The notes: generated by a model not told the origin, from the sequence alone. A stretch of DNA of 64,000 nt from Molanna angustata (GCA_963576475.1 OY754977.1:33189672-33253671); one strand, 5' to 3'; shown: positions 45,765 through 56,284, numbered from the stretch's first letter. A program made the numbers and translations.

Positions 45765-45870
45765 CCAGCCGTCTCTATCCACTGTTGGACATAGGCCTCT
45801 CTCATATATCTCTAGGTTTCTCTATCCTGGGCCTTCTACATTCAGTCACCACCAACCCTCTTTATGTCAT
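45765..45870. repeat. Short LINE-derived block
   Basis: CCAGCCGTCTCTATCCACTG TTGGACATAGGCCTC resembles a common antisense LINE fragment in lepidopteran DNA. A relative, CTCTCCACTGCTGGATGTAA, is at 47139 in the next intron. Confidence 0.4.
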
Positions 45871-45989
45871 GAAGAAAAAATTATCTAATAAAATTTGTGG
45901 GTCTGACAAAAATCTGGATGATACCTACATATTTTCAATTTTTTGGTCATCAGGTATTCAGTAAATAACTGTTTTGTTCTGTTTTCCAG

Positions 45990-47909
45990 GTGTTGTCAGC
46001 CGTCTTGGTCCCGCTTCGCGTCCCGCGGTGTGCGGAGGCGCGACTAGCGGGAGTGGACAACAACAGCAGCAGCAGCTGGTCTTGGTCTAGCGGAGAGTTG
46101 GAGGGGGGGGGCGGTGGAAGACGCTCGTGGTTGACTGCGCGTGAGATGCAGGCCGTGGTGAGGCGGGAGTCTGACGACAACTCTGGGGCCCCGGTCGACT
46201 GCTGCCCCTCCAAGCTGGAGATGGTAGAGCCAGTGGGAGGCAAGAACGAACAGGGGATGCTCGTTGAACTATACATGGACGGAGAAATCAGACAGAGGTA
46301 TTTAGTATTTTGTAAAATATTGACTTATTTTTGGGATGCTCATTGAACTATACATGAACGAAAAAATCAGGCAGAGGTATTAACTAGTTTGATAAATTTC
46401 GCTACCTCCACCACCACCCGCTCTGCATATGGGGACTGTAAACGGCCCCTTCACACGCTAAGTGAACGACAAGAAAAAAATGCATAGCACGAAAAGTAGC
46501 TCATGGAGCCCTCTAGATTAGCAATCGCGGCACCATAGTGCAAAATGAACAATCAGCAAGTGCAAGTCTGAAGGCTTTATAATTGTGAGATCACTAAGTC
46601 CGCATGTCCAATGGGACCTTGAAGAGGCCCACGGACAGTAACGAGGAGCTCCGATCTGTAAGAGGACACAATTGGGTGGGAACACTCCCAAGGGATGGGT
46701 AAATGGATGGTTAAAATGGGTACATATTTTATTTACTAAATCTTTTTAAATGAGAAACATCAGGGGTATGACCAAGATCTCTGTAAAAAATTAACCTACT
46801 GGGAATATAACAATAGTAAGGCACCATTACTATGACAAAACTTCTTAAAGGCTTTAAAATTGTTCTTCGAGATCACAAAATCCGCGTGACCAATGGGACA
46901 TTGAAGATACCCATGTACAGCAACGATGAGCTCCGATCTATAGGAGGACACCATTGGGTGGAAACAATCCCACAGGATATCTTCCGAAGTTTGATAAATA
47001 TTGGCAGAGGAAATAAATACATCGGAAATTTAATCTGGTTGTACAAGTTGTACAATCCAAGTGATGTACATGTCAAACTGAGCCACTGCATTTTGCCAAT
47101 TAAAAATCCGCGTATCGACTTCTTCTTCTTCTCAGACATCTCTCCACTGCTGGATGTAAGCCTCCTTCAATATTTTCCTCCCTTCTCAGTGTTGGGCGTC
47201 TCTGTGCCTCTCCTTTCCCGCACCTCTAATTATGTTATCAGACCATCTTTTCTGAAATAAAAAAAATTTATTGTTTTACTTTCAAAAACTCATACAGGGT
47301 CCTATTTAATTCTTTTACGTATTACCTATAAATATTTCATTTCATTTATTCAATTGAGATTAACAAAGAAAAATATGTTATTGATTCACTTTAAAAAACT
47401 AAAAGGCATATATTCAATCAAGAATCAACTATTTATTTATTTATGGTTACAGTCACAATTACAAAAATACATTAAATAAGACAATTACCCACATAAGGAC
47501 CAGAATAATTAAAAAAAACACGTGAATGGTATTACATATTTTTACATTGATTAGTAATCTGTTCGATATTTTCAGATTCTATGAGTTGTCCTGTCGCATG
47601 GACGTACTGAACAAACCTTGCCGCTTCGTGGACCGGAAGCTGTACAATCAGTCGCGCTGCGTACAAAAGTATTCTTATACTTATGCCCTGGTGAGAGATC
47701 CCGGAGGTGACCACAATCACAGGCACCACAAAAGGCAGCGGCACTTTGCATCACTTCCAGCTGGCGGATGGATGTTGGACTACATAAGGGTCCGCAGTGG
47801 ATGCGCGTGCGAACTGAGACCCAAGAAGAGGCACAAAGGACAACCGCATGACAGAAAAAAGCACCAGGCTGATGCGGCAACATATTATGAATCTCCTCCT
47901 GATAATTAG
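45990..47909 (+). CDS. Spätzle-like cystine-knot ligand, last two coding exons (partial)
   Basis: Coding join 45990-46297 and 47576-47909. Acceptor TTTTCCAG|G and donor CAGAG|GTATTT bound exon 1; acceptor ATTTTCAG|A bounds exon 2. Exon 1 ends with two bases of a codon and exon 2 supplies the third, giving EIRQR|FYELSC in frame. The visible protein is about 213 residues. It has a Ser/Gly-rich prodomain end, dibasic sites (AVVRRES) before the mature part, and the knot VDCCPSKLEMVEPVGGKNEQ, YELSCRMDVLNKPCRF, NQSRCVQKYSYTYALV, YIRVRSGCACEL. Seven cysteines fit six in the knot plus one between subunits. A His/Lys/Arg-rich insert and a basic tail follow. Spätzle proteins are secreted, processed ligands of Toll receptors in immunity and patterning. 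The spz3/4/6 branch looks closest but the paralogue is not settled. The exons are GC-rich against AT-rich introns. Upstream exons are missing from view. Confidence 0.85.
46255..46385 (+). repeat. Tandem duplication of the exon end and splice donor
   Basis: GGATGCTCGTTGAACTATAC at 46255 recurs as GGATGCTCATTGAACTATAC at 46334, an offset of 79 bp. The copy includes the exon's last codons (IELYMNEKIRQR) and the donor CAGAGGTATTA. The duplicate lies in the intron and is out of frame with, and after a stop relative to, the real exon. It can therefore act only as a decoy donor. Confidence 0.85.
46395..46985 (+). repeat. Dispersed repeat H, long copy with internal duplication
   Basis: 46395-46560 repeats the CTCTGCATATGGGGACTGTA and CATGGAGCCCTCTAGATTAG blocks. 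46575-46700 (GAGATCACTAAGTCCGCATG ... GAGGAGCTCCGATCTGTAAG) recurs at 46845-46985 (GAGATCACAAAATCCGCGTG ... GATGAGCTCCGATCTATAGG). It lies in the intron between the two Spätzle-like exons. Confidence 0.75.
46986..47575. other. Rest of the Spätzle-like intron
   Basis: No gene; AT-rich after 47260. The open frame 46832-47260 is repeat H followed by LINE-like debris. Confidence 0.55.
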
Positions 47910-47946
47910 CTGGACAACTCTCGCTTATATCACTAATGGAACCCAA

Positions 47947-48839
47947 GTGAGTATTAAAGATTATTTTACTTTGTAAAGATAAAAACTAAAACTTCAGGCA
48001 TATTATTTCATACTTAAATCGACAATCTTCAAAAGCCATCTCTGCTGGATATAAACTACACACACACACATAAAAATGTATTTAACACATGTAATTGACA
48101 ATAGATTTAGATATTTGATGTATCATAATGTATGTCCAAAATTCATTCATCCAAAGGGCATGTAACATTTATAATGCTTTTTTAAAGAGTGTTGATATTT
48201 TTAGACATACTAAAATAAAATATAAAAATGCTATCTCTGAGACCCTTAGAGGTTTACAGTAGCTGATTCCAGCTTTGTCTTTTTTGACTGCGAGTGCCAC
48301 AACCTTCCTTTCCCTCTTTTTGTCCTTTTTCTTCTGAATTTTGAGTACCTACTATATTTTAAATAGCAATTTGTTTTACACTGCGCAGCTTAAAAAGATA
48401 ATGTAATATCCGCAAACAAAATTGGTCTATGATATAATGTTAAAATTGAATTTGTTACTAGTTGCATGTAATACATGAGATCCAACTGTCGATGGCGATA
48501 GTATGCATAATCAAATAATACGTACCAAACTATAAACAACACAAATTAATAAATATTTGAAGATATTTTATTTTTTATGTAGGTATGTTTGTCAGGATAG
48601 GATAGTATGGAGGTCAGTCTGTTTTTCCTACACAGAATATGAAAACAGTATGATGGTATGTATGTATGTTTGGAGATTTAAGTATCAAACTATTAAGTCT
48701 TCTTACATATTGTGTATAGGCGATTACAATACAAATTGTATGAAGTGATGTCGTCACTAAATTCAATTTTTAAAAAAATTGTTAAAAAAAATTGAGATGT
48801 GCTAATACAATGTTTATATTTTTTATATAAAATTAAATT
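47947..48839. other. Probable 3' UTR intron, AT-rich
   Basis: Begins with a strong donor GTGAGT at 47947, 37 bp after the stop codon. A repeat F left-end fragment lies at 48462-48495. No gene. Confidence 0.5.
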
Positions 48840-49455
48840 ATCTAGTTGGGGTGTTTCGGCTTTTTTCGATATTTTTTAAAAAAATGGAAATATAGGCAGT
48901 TAAACTCATAAATTATTTTTCTAAAATAATTAAATAAAATATTTTTCTTAATATAAAATGTTTGAGAAAACCTGGAATTTTTAAAAAAAAAACAATTTGA
49001 GATTTTGTATTTGTCTATCTTTATACCAATTTTCAGCGTTCTAGCTTTTATGGTTTCTGAGATATATGGAAAAATAAAGTAAAAATTCAAAAGTTGATAA
49101 CCCCTGACTGAAACAAAAATTCACAATTCTGAGTATAAAAGTTTTGTAGGCCTATAACTGTTTATATATTCTGAATATTTGGGCTCTGTAAATTGAGCGG
49201 ATCAAAAGTTATAAGGGGGGGGGACACACAGACACACACACACAAAACTCACATAAAATGTTCTACTCCGAATTCTGAGTAAATCCATGTACGGGAACAT
49301 ATATGCTGCGAGGCCTCTAGTTGGTGTTATTAGCATGCAAAGAGTCCACTACACCATACAAAATTTTCCTTCGTATACGCATCTTGGCTTAATAATGTCG
49401 ATTCATTAAGAGAATTGAATTCTCATGAACGAATCTACAGTTGGATAATATTTGT
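48840..49455. repeat. Dispersed repeat F, long copy
   Basis: From CTAGTTGGGGTGTTTCGGC through GGGGGGGGACACACAGACAC, TGTTCTACTCCGAATTCTGA, ATATGCTGCGAGGCCTCTAG to GAATCTACAGTTGGATAA. The right half matches 25845-26105. The left half was seen once only. Confidence 0.6.
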
Positions 49456-49579
49456 TTGTATGAATGTATGTTTGTTAGGTTATGTAATCTATCTAATGTT
49501 GTTCGTGTTAATTAAAAAAATAAATTAAAAAATATAGGCTACTTACATGTGAAGTCAACTCGTGTTATTTATTTTTTCC

Positions 49580-50040
49580 TTCATGTACATTATTTTGTGT
49601 ACAATGGCGGGTTTATTGCTATAAGGTAATTTCTTCCAACCAATCAAAGCAACGTGAGGCTACAAATAGTAAAGTGGTAGGTACATTAAATTTATAACAA
49701 GAAATAAACAGAAAGATAAACACGTAACATTATTAAATGTAAATTCTCAGCAACAAAGAAAGGAAGGAGATAGAGGTTGTGGGATGTGAGAGAGGATGGG
49801 GGAGTGTCAATTAAGAGTTATTAGATAGGTATTAAAAAGTCGATTGAGACGTCGTAATATCATCCCTTAAGGTGTTCCATAGTCTTGCTGATTGTACTTC
49901 AAAAGAAGAACTGAGAAAATCAGTAGAGTGATTGTAAATAGTTAGTGTGATACGATCAGCAGATCAAAGAGGCACACCGTGATTTGACAATAAAATAATA
50001 TTTTTCTTAAGATACTGTGCTAAATTCGTGTTTCTTTCTA
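49580..50040 (-). pseudogene. LINE D polymerase C-terminus and 3' UTR
   Basis: Best copy of the family. Minus strand: LLSNHGVPL, a stop, SADRITLTIYNHSTDFLSSS, FEVQSARLWNTLRDDITTSQ, STF-stop, then about 300 bp of 3' UTR with GGTTGGAAGAAATTACC. 'R-I-T-L-T-I-x-x-H-S-T-x-F-L-S-x-S-F-x-V-Q-x-A-R-L-W-N-x-L' is a jockey/CR1-like non-LTR tail. 5' truncated; one in-frame stop. Confidence 0.8.
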
Positions 50041-50720
50041 CATATCTGTATTTTTTTGCAGTTATCTTTTGTTTTGAAAAATATATCAAAATTGATTGTA
50101 CGATCAAAATATGTTGGTTCGAATCTAATCTAGTATGCTAATTAACCACCAATATGGCGCTGGAATCAGTGCATAAATGATTATATTTTTTTATAAAAAT
50201 TACAAAAAATCAATCAAAGATAATTTTACAATCACAATATTTTTAAAATTATTTGTTTGTATACCTTAATGATCTGACGACGTTAGTTTGTTTTTTTTTT
50301 TAAATAAAATAATAATATATCAGTGTTGTTAATTTTAAAAATTAAGATTATGTAGCATTTTTGTTTAATCCACATTTTAAAGACACTGTTCTTTTCCACA
50401 TATATAATGAGACGTATTAATTTTTTTTATTTTTTGTAAAAAACATAGTCATCCCAAATACTTGCAGCAACATTTATTTTGTTTTTTAATATCTGTTTAT
50501 TAATTGATTTAAAATATTTTATAATATTTTAAAAATAATAAAAAATACAACATTTTTAATGCTATAAAGTTTCATTAGGATCGGATATTTTATATGTTCT
50601 TGATATACAGCCTTAATGTTACTTATGATTTCTAATTATCTTGATTAGTCCATCCCATCTTCGTATTATTTTCCCATAAATAAACACCTAATAATTGATA
50701 ATTGTATTTTATTGTTTCAG
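50041..50720. other. AT-rich, probable intron
   Basis: No gene recognised. Ends in the acceptor ATTGTTTCAG at 50711-50720. Confidence 0.45.
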
Positions 50721-51240
50721 GAACATCGCAGAGTGATTAATAATAGAGTCAAATGGATTCCAAAATAAATTCCTAGTCAATACCATGTCTACTTAGAAAT
50801 TTCTTTTGTACAAATACATTTTCTTTTATAATTTTATTATTGATAGTTATTATATTATTATATTCCCTAATTTAATTATCAATAGTTATTACGTCATATA
50901 CCTTACCTATAATCTAATATTGCGCATATTACCAACCTATACATATTACATAATAATATGTATGTAGATGATATTGTGATGTTGTGTGTGTACCTACAAT
51001 AGATAACAATATCATGAGACTTTAATGTATGTATATAAATCTGTGATGGTGACTGTTACATCAGACAATGTACGCTTCTACAACAATTTTATATGGACGG
51101 ACATTTTTTATATTAAGTTTGTAATTATTATTTTTTATAACAATTTTATATTAATTAGGTAGCTTTAAGTTCTTGTATTATAATTTTTTTATTTTAAATA
51201 ATATTTTTATCATTAATAAAACACGAAAGCAGCTTTATTG
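50721..51240 (+). other. Possible 3' UTR exon of the Spätzle-like gene
   Basis: The acceptor ATTGTTTCAG|GAACATCGCAG would pair with the donor AA|GTGAGT at 47947. AATAAA at 51215-51220 could be the polyadenylation signal. There is no coding potential and it follows the stop codon. This is inference from splice-site shape only. Confidence 0.4.
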
Positions 51241-51324
51241 GTATTTTTAGTGAGTCTATTTTTATTTTAATAACCTTTTTGATAACAAAAGCTAACAAAT
51301 AAAACCCTTCTCTAGTACCTAGTA

Positions 51325-51511
51325 TGTCCTATTCTGATTCGTTTCAAAATACGAAAACGTCTATAACCAACGGGCGACCATGGATAAAAGGATTTTATCC
51401 GCGCGGTTTGTCGTAATGAGTCCCGTATAAATGCAGTCAACTTTTTGACATTTCTCATGTAGGTACTAAAATTCAGACGCATATAATATATAGACGAATC
51501 AGAATAGGACA
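51325..51511. mobile_element. Short inverted-repeat element with TA flanks
   Basis: TGTCCTATTCTGATTCGT at 51325 and ACGAATCAGAATAGGACA ending at 51511 are perfect inverted repeats (18 bp). TA flanks both ends (51323-51324, 51512-51513), as in Tc1/mariner-type insertions. 187 bp, non-coding. Lies just past the putative polyadenylation signal. Confidence 0.85.
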
Positions 51512-51671
51512 TAATTTGGTTGCAATGCTGGATCTCGACACAGAAAAAATAAACAATGGACAAATCAGAATTTCCAGAAAAAAATACAAAATCGAGAATT
51601 GATACTTTTGTTTTACATATATAAAACTATTTACATCAATCTAAAGCTGGAACGCATAAGAGCGGGTTTCA

Positions 51672-51960
51672 ATGTTTGCAAATGAAACCTGGACATGGCA
51701 GAAGTCGCAAAATAGCAGAATAAATGGAATTAAAATAAGATCGCTAAGAAGAATTTGTAATAAAACGATGTATGACAGCGTAAGAAATGAGTACCTACAT
51801 AAGGAAAGAATGAAAGATGTCATTAATAGAATGAAAGTGAACACATTGAGATGGTTTGGCCATATGGTTAAAACGAATGAGGAACACCTTACGAAGAAAA
51901 TATATAATGAGGACAGGAATGGAATGAGAGGTCGAGTCCGCCCAAGGAAGGGACCATGCT
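51672..51960 (+). pseudogene. RTE-like LINE C-terminal relic
   Basis: ETWTWQKSQNSRINGIKIRS, LRRICNKTMYDSVRNEYLHK, MKVNTLRWFGHMVKTNEEHL and KKIYNEDRNGMRGRVRPRKG on one frame, then truncated. This is the post-palm region of RTE-like elements. It is related to the minus copy at 31631-31975 (WFGHM, KKIY, GRPRKG) and open over about 95 codons, so fairly young. Confidence 0.85.
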
Positions 51961-52299
51961 TTATTTTATGAACATGTTTCAACATAAATAAGTATTTAAA
52001 AGTTCCCACTAACTATATAATTATATAAATTTAACTAACAATTGAACTTAAATGAACTTAATCTTTAAAAAAATTAACATTAGGTACAAAGATAATACAA
52101 AAGTTACAAAAGTAAAAGAAAAAATACTGTAAAAGATTAAATATGAACTTATAACATTATAAAAGAATTAATCTAATCGAATATTTTTAAAGTCGCATAT
52201 TACACTAACTTTGGATTTTATTCCCCGTCGGGAGTCAAAGATATTTTTTGACAAAGATAAAAATAGTCATTGAGAAGGCATAATTGGTGAACGTTGTGC
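51961..52299. other. AT-rich spacer
   Basis: Nothing recognised. Confidence 0.5.
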
Positions 52300-52420
52300 A
52301 AGCGCATAAGGTATAAGACAGCCCTGTAGGTGCCCTGAGTTCCTGGTTCTCCAATAATATTCCAACTTTGTCTCCATTGAGAAGTTAAAACTTGGTCAAA
52401 ATAATCATGTTTGTTTAATC
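52300..52420 (+). repeat. Dispersed repeat G, copy 4
   Basis: CAAGCGCATAAGGTATAAGA, CAGCCCTGTAGGTGCCCTGA, GTTCCTGGTTCTCCAATAAT and ATTCCAACTTTGTCTCCATT. Continuous across the site where copy 1 carries LINE D. Confidence 0.7.
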
Positions 52421-52668
52421 TTATTGTACGAATTGAATCCAATCAAGTCTGAGGGCAAGCTGTTGAATATAGTTGATATAGATAACTGCAGTGTTCTTTC
52501 ACCTTGATAGTTTTTGACTCTAGATAGAGGTTGTTGCCAAACGTCTTGAACTTTTAGCCGAAAAGGGAAGCGATTTGCACGTAAACCAACGAAACAAAAA
52601 GACCCAAATTAGCGCTCTGCGCAACCGAAAGCTCGTTCAAGATGTTTGGTGAAAATTATAGGTACCTA

Positions 52669-52997
52669 CCATAGATTTTTATTATAATATACTAGATGTA
52701 ATACTCCGTGAAAAAAGTGAGTCATGGAATATCGCGCGTTTGACGTTTTGGTTGGCAACATATTTCAGTTTTCCTTACATTTCAACACATCCTAGATAAC
52801 TGTTCTCTAAATATTTATAAACAAAGTGTTTTTTTCGACAAATAAATCCGAAAACAATTCACATTAGTCGTTATTTTCTATAGAAAAACTATGTGGTCTG
52901 CCCGCCAAAACGTCGAAAATCCCCCGAAGAGATGCCTCACTTCGATCCATACAAAATTTGCTTACTACGACACCTATATTATAATTAAAATCTATGG
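52669..52997. mobile_element. Long-inverted-repeat element, 329 bp
   Basis: CCATAGATTTTTATTATAAT at the left mirrors ATTATAATTAAAATCTATGG at the right. Weaker inverted similarity continues inward, e.g. GTTTGACGTTTTGGTTGGCA against TGCCCGCCAAAACGTCGAAA. TACCTA flanks both ends (52663-52668, 52998-53003). The flank may be a 6-bp target duplication, or chance, because TACCTA is very common here. Non-coding. Confidence 0.75.
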
Positions 52998-53239
52998 TAC
53001 CTACTTATATTATATTTGCCGTAAGTTACTTGTCTGATGTTATACTTATTTTTTACAGGTGTTTTGTGTTCATTTCTAAAATAATTTTGTAAAATAAATA
53101 TAAATTTTGTGTGTTTGAGTAGCTGTCATTAGGTTTTTTTGTGATTAAATGTTTTTTACCTTCCTTTTTCATACGAATAGCTCTATTGTTGGGTAACATA
53201 CACTTAATTCAATGTTTTTGTAATCTTTCTATTTGAATT

Positions 53240-53578
53240 AATTATGAGAACGAAAGATGTTGAGAAAAACCGTTGGTCATCTTTGTGAGAATGTAATATG
53301 GAGGATAAGGTACAACCATGAGCTGGAGAACCTTTACAGTGATCCTAACATAATTGAATATATAAAAATAGATCGACTTCAATGGTTAGGGCACGTTCAG
53401 CGAATGGAGGAAGGCCAAACTCCAAAGAAGATTCTCGAAAGACGACCGGAGTGGAGACGTGGTGTGGGGAGACCCAAGCTGCGGTGGATGGACGGCATAC
53501 AGGAGGATTTAAAGAGTATCGGCGTTGCAAACTGGAGAGTGCAGGCGATGGACCGGTCTAAATAGTGAAAAATTCTTT
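53240..53578 (+). pseudogene. RTE-like LINE 3' end, plus-strand copy
   Basis: MLRKTVGHLCENVIWRIRYN, HELENLYSDPNIIEYIKI, DRLQWLGHVQRMEEGQTPKK, ILERRPEWRRGVGRPKLRWM and DGIQEDLKSIGVANWRVQAM, DRSK-stop. The frame is intact through the C-terminus, followed by a few bases of 3' UTR (TGAAAAATTCTTT). It meets the minus copy tail to tail at 53578/53579. Confidence 0.9.
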
Positions 53579-55060
53579 CGCTGAACGTGCCCTAACCATT
53601 GAAGCCGATGTATTTTAATATATTTTACTATGTTAGGATCACTGTAAAGGTTCTCCAGCTCATGGTTGTACCTTATCCTCCATATTCCACTCTCACAAAG
53701 AGGCCCAAAGATTTTTCTCAAAACCTTCCGTTCAAAAATCAACAGCGCTTTTTCATCCTTCCTATTAAGAACCCAGCATTCAGCACCATATACAAGTACT
53801 GGTCGCAGCAATGTTTTATACAATAACAACTTAGTATTTCGTATCAACAATCGGGACATGAGATGTCGGTGAATACCGAAATAGCATTTATTTGCCACAG
53901 CTATTCGTCTTTTAATCTCGACACTAACATCGTTGTTACTGGTTATTATTGAACCTAGGTACTGGAACAACCCCACAGTTTCAATGGTATGATTACCAGC
54001 ACTAATCAGAGTTTCTTGAGCATTTCTATGGTTGGACATTTTAGCTGCAATCATATATTTTGTCTTAGAAGAGTTCACTTGAAGTCCCATTCTGGCAGAA
54101 GTATTTTCCAGGTGTATAAACGCTTGTTTTACATCATTTTGTGTTCTTGCAATTATGTCAACATCATCTGCATATGCAAGTATCTGGCTTGATTTGCGGA
54201 AAATTGTACCTGCTGTCTCAATTATAGCATCTCTGATGGCTTTCTCTAGTACTATATTAAATAATAGGCAAGACAATGCATCACCCTGCCGTAAGCCATT
54301 ATAGGTTTTAAATATGTCCGAGGTGCTGGTTTGTATTTTGACCCTACAATTTGAACCATGCAATGTCGTTCTCACTAGTCTTACTAGTTTGAATGGTATT
54401 CCCATTTCCATCATTGCCTCGTACAATGTCGCTCTATTGACACTATCGTATGCTGCCTTAAAATCTATAAATAAATGGTGGGTCTCTATATTATACTCGA
54501 GCGTTTTTTCCAGTATTTGCCTAAGGGCAAAAATTTGGTCAATTGTCGATCTTCCTGGCCTGAAACCACTTTGGTATTGCCCAATTATATGTTCTGCACG
54601 TGGCATAAGTCGCATGAATAGAACCCCTGCAAACACTTTATAGGCTGAACTCAGGAGCGTTATACCTCTGTAGTTGCTGCAGTCCATTGTGTCACCTTTT
54701 TTATGCAGTGGACATATCATCCCAGCATTCCATTCTTCTGGTATTGATTCAGTGTCCCATATCTTGCCAATAGTTGTGTGCATGAGTCTACCTATTGTCT
54801 CTCCACCATATTTAAGTAGCTCACTTGGTATTCCATCGTGACCTGGAGACTTATTATTTTTGAAAAGGCATAATGCTTTGTTTACTTCTTCCAAGGTTGA
54901 GTCCGGTTAATTATCATCATTTTGTTCCAAGGGGATATTAATGTCTGATTCTCTTGTGGTGGTTTCGTTATTCAACATTTCATCAAAGTGTTCTGCCCAG
55001 CGCTTAAGGATATCTACATTGTCATTAAGAATTTCACCATTTTTGTTATCAAAAATTTAT
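53579..55060 (-). pseudogene. RTE-like LINE reverse transcriptase, nearly intact
   Basis: Minus strand. Upstream of one TAA stop (about 54909) is DILKRWAEHFDEMLNNETTT. After it the frame is open for about 440 codons: NNKSPGHDGIPSELLKYGG, MICPLHKKGD, NYRGITLLSSAYKVFA, GQYQSGFRPGRSTIDQIFAL, HHLFIDFKAAYDSV, NGLRQGDALSCLLFNIVLEK, AYADDVDIIARTQ (catalytic Asp pair), LQVNSSKTKYM, RPVLVYGAECWVLNRKDEKA and RLQWLGHVQR. It then breaks into the other copy. These are reverse-transcriptase blocks 0-7 and the thumb of an RTE-like non-LTR polymerase. The endonuclease domain is absent (5' truncation near 55060) and the last about 55 residues are replaced by antisense sequence. Full-length RTE polymerases have an N-terminal AP endonuclease, so this copy cannot be autonomous. 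Confidence 0.9.
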
Positions 55061-55852
55061 ATAATTTTTTTTTGAAATTTCTATGCGTCCACCCCTTTAT
55101 TCGATTCTAAGACACAAAAAATTATTTATATACATATTTATTTTATTTTTTCATGTCATGTTTAGGGGTCGCTACCAGAAATCAAAATTCAGCTATTTAT
55201 GAAAAAATATAAATCGCTTACCTATATTGCCTGAAAACTTACAAATTAATTTAGAAAATGAAAAATATTGCTAAAATTATTTTTTTTTAATAAGGCACAG
55301 CCACCAATAGAATTGCTAAAATTATTTTTGTTTGAGTAGGTATAATGATAATTATTATTCTTTTTAAAAATCGTATAACGCCGATTAATGAATCAGAAGC
55401 ACTCCAAGTACTTATGCTAATATTTCAGTGTTATGTTGCTCTATGAAACAATTATATTTTAGTCCTTGAGAAAAAGTTGTCATGCTTTGACCACTGTGTA
55501 CATTTGGTGACAATGTGGCTGGCAAACCATTCAACTCTGTAGGAACATTTACCCCAAAGCATCGAACACAGTAAGCCGCTTTGTTGGCTCTTTCCAGCCA
55601 CTTAAGGTAGCAAGGTAGAATTTTTGGTATCAGGGTACTTCTTATGTTGTTTAAAGATTAAAAGAAGATATTGTTCTTTAGTGATGATTAACTTATTGTA
55701 TTCTTCAAATTATGTCACTCCTTGTTCTACAATATCATTCACGGCTCGCAATGTAGGTATGTATTTTTACCAGCATTGTAGTCTTCATCTAATTTCAAAA
55801 GACATATACGATTCCATTTCTGGAAAAATTTCTTCGTCAAAAAATGCATGTG
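55061..55852. other. AT-rich spacer
   Basis: No gene. CACAGTAAGCCGCTTTGTTGG at about 55568 resembles antisense LINE K (the AAYYDRG region). The open frame at 55624-55881 has no domain. Confidence 0.45.
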
Positions 55853-56215
55853 CTCTTTGGATTGATAGGTACCACAAATGATCAAGGATATTTTTCAATT
55901 CGTTTGTTTCCATAATTCTTGAGTTTCATAATTCATAATTCATAAGCTCTTTGGATTGATAGGTACCACAAATGATCAAGGATATTTTTCAATTCGTTTG
56001 TTTCCATAATTCTTGAGTTTCATAATTCATAATTCATAAGCTCTTTGGATTGATAGGTACCACAAATGATCAAGGATATTTTTCAATTCGTTTGTTTCCA
56101 TAATTCTTGAGTTTCATAATTCATAATTCATAAGCTCTTTGGATTGATAGGTACCACAAATGATCAAGGATATTTTTCAATTCGTTTGTTTCCATAATTC
56201 TTGAGTTTTTTTAAG
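55853..56215. repeat. 94-bp tandem repeat, four near-identical copies
   Basis: CTCTTTGGATTGATAGGTAC recurs at 55853, 55947, 56041 and 56135, exactly 94 bp apart. By eye the first three units are identical and the fourth diverges only at its end. Confidence 0.95.
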
Positions 56216-56284
56216 AGCCACAAATTGTTTCTTTCTAAAATGGGTAATCGGTACCTACACAGATTCATGTTTTGTGATTTTTAC

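Noticed and set aside
47572..47946. 124-codon minus-strand frame over the Spätzle-like exon
   Set aside because: It is the antisense shadow of a GC-rich coding exon whose plus-strand frame has the cystine pattern and matching splice phase.
53240..55060. Twin-priming inversion of one LINE
   Set aside because: In twin priming the inverted 5' part has its own 5' end at the junction; here the two 3' regions meet, and both arms contain the same protein segment with different residues.
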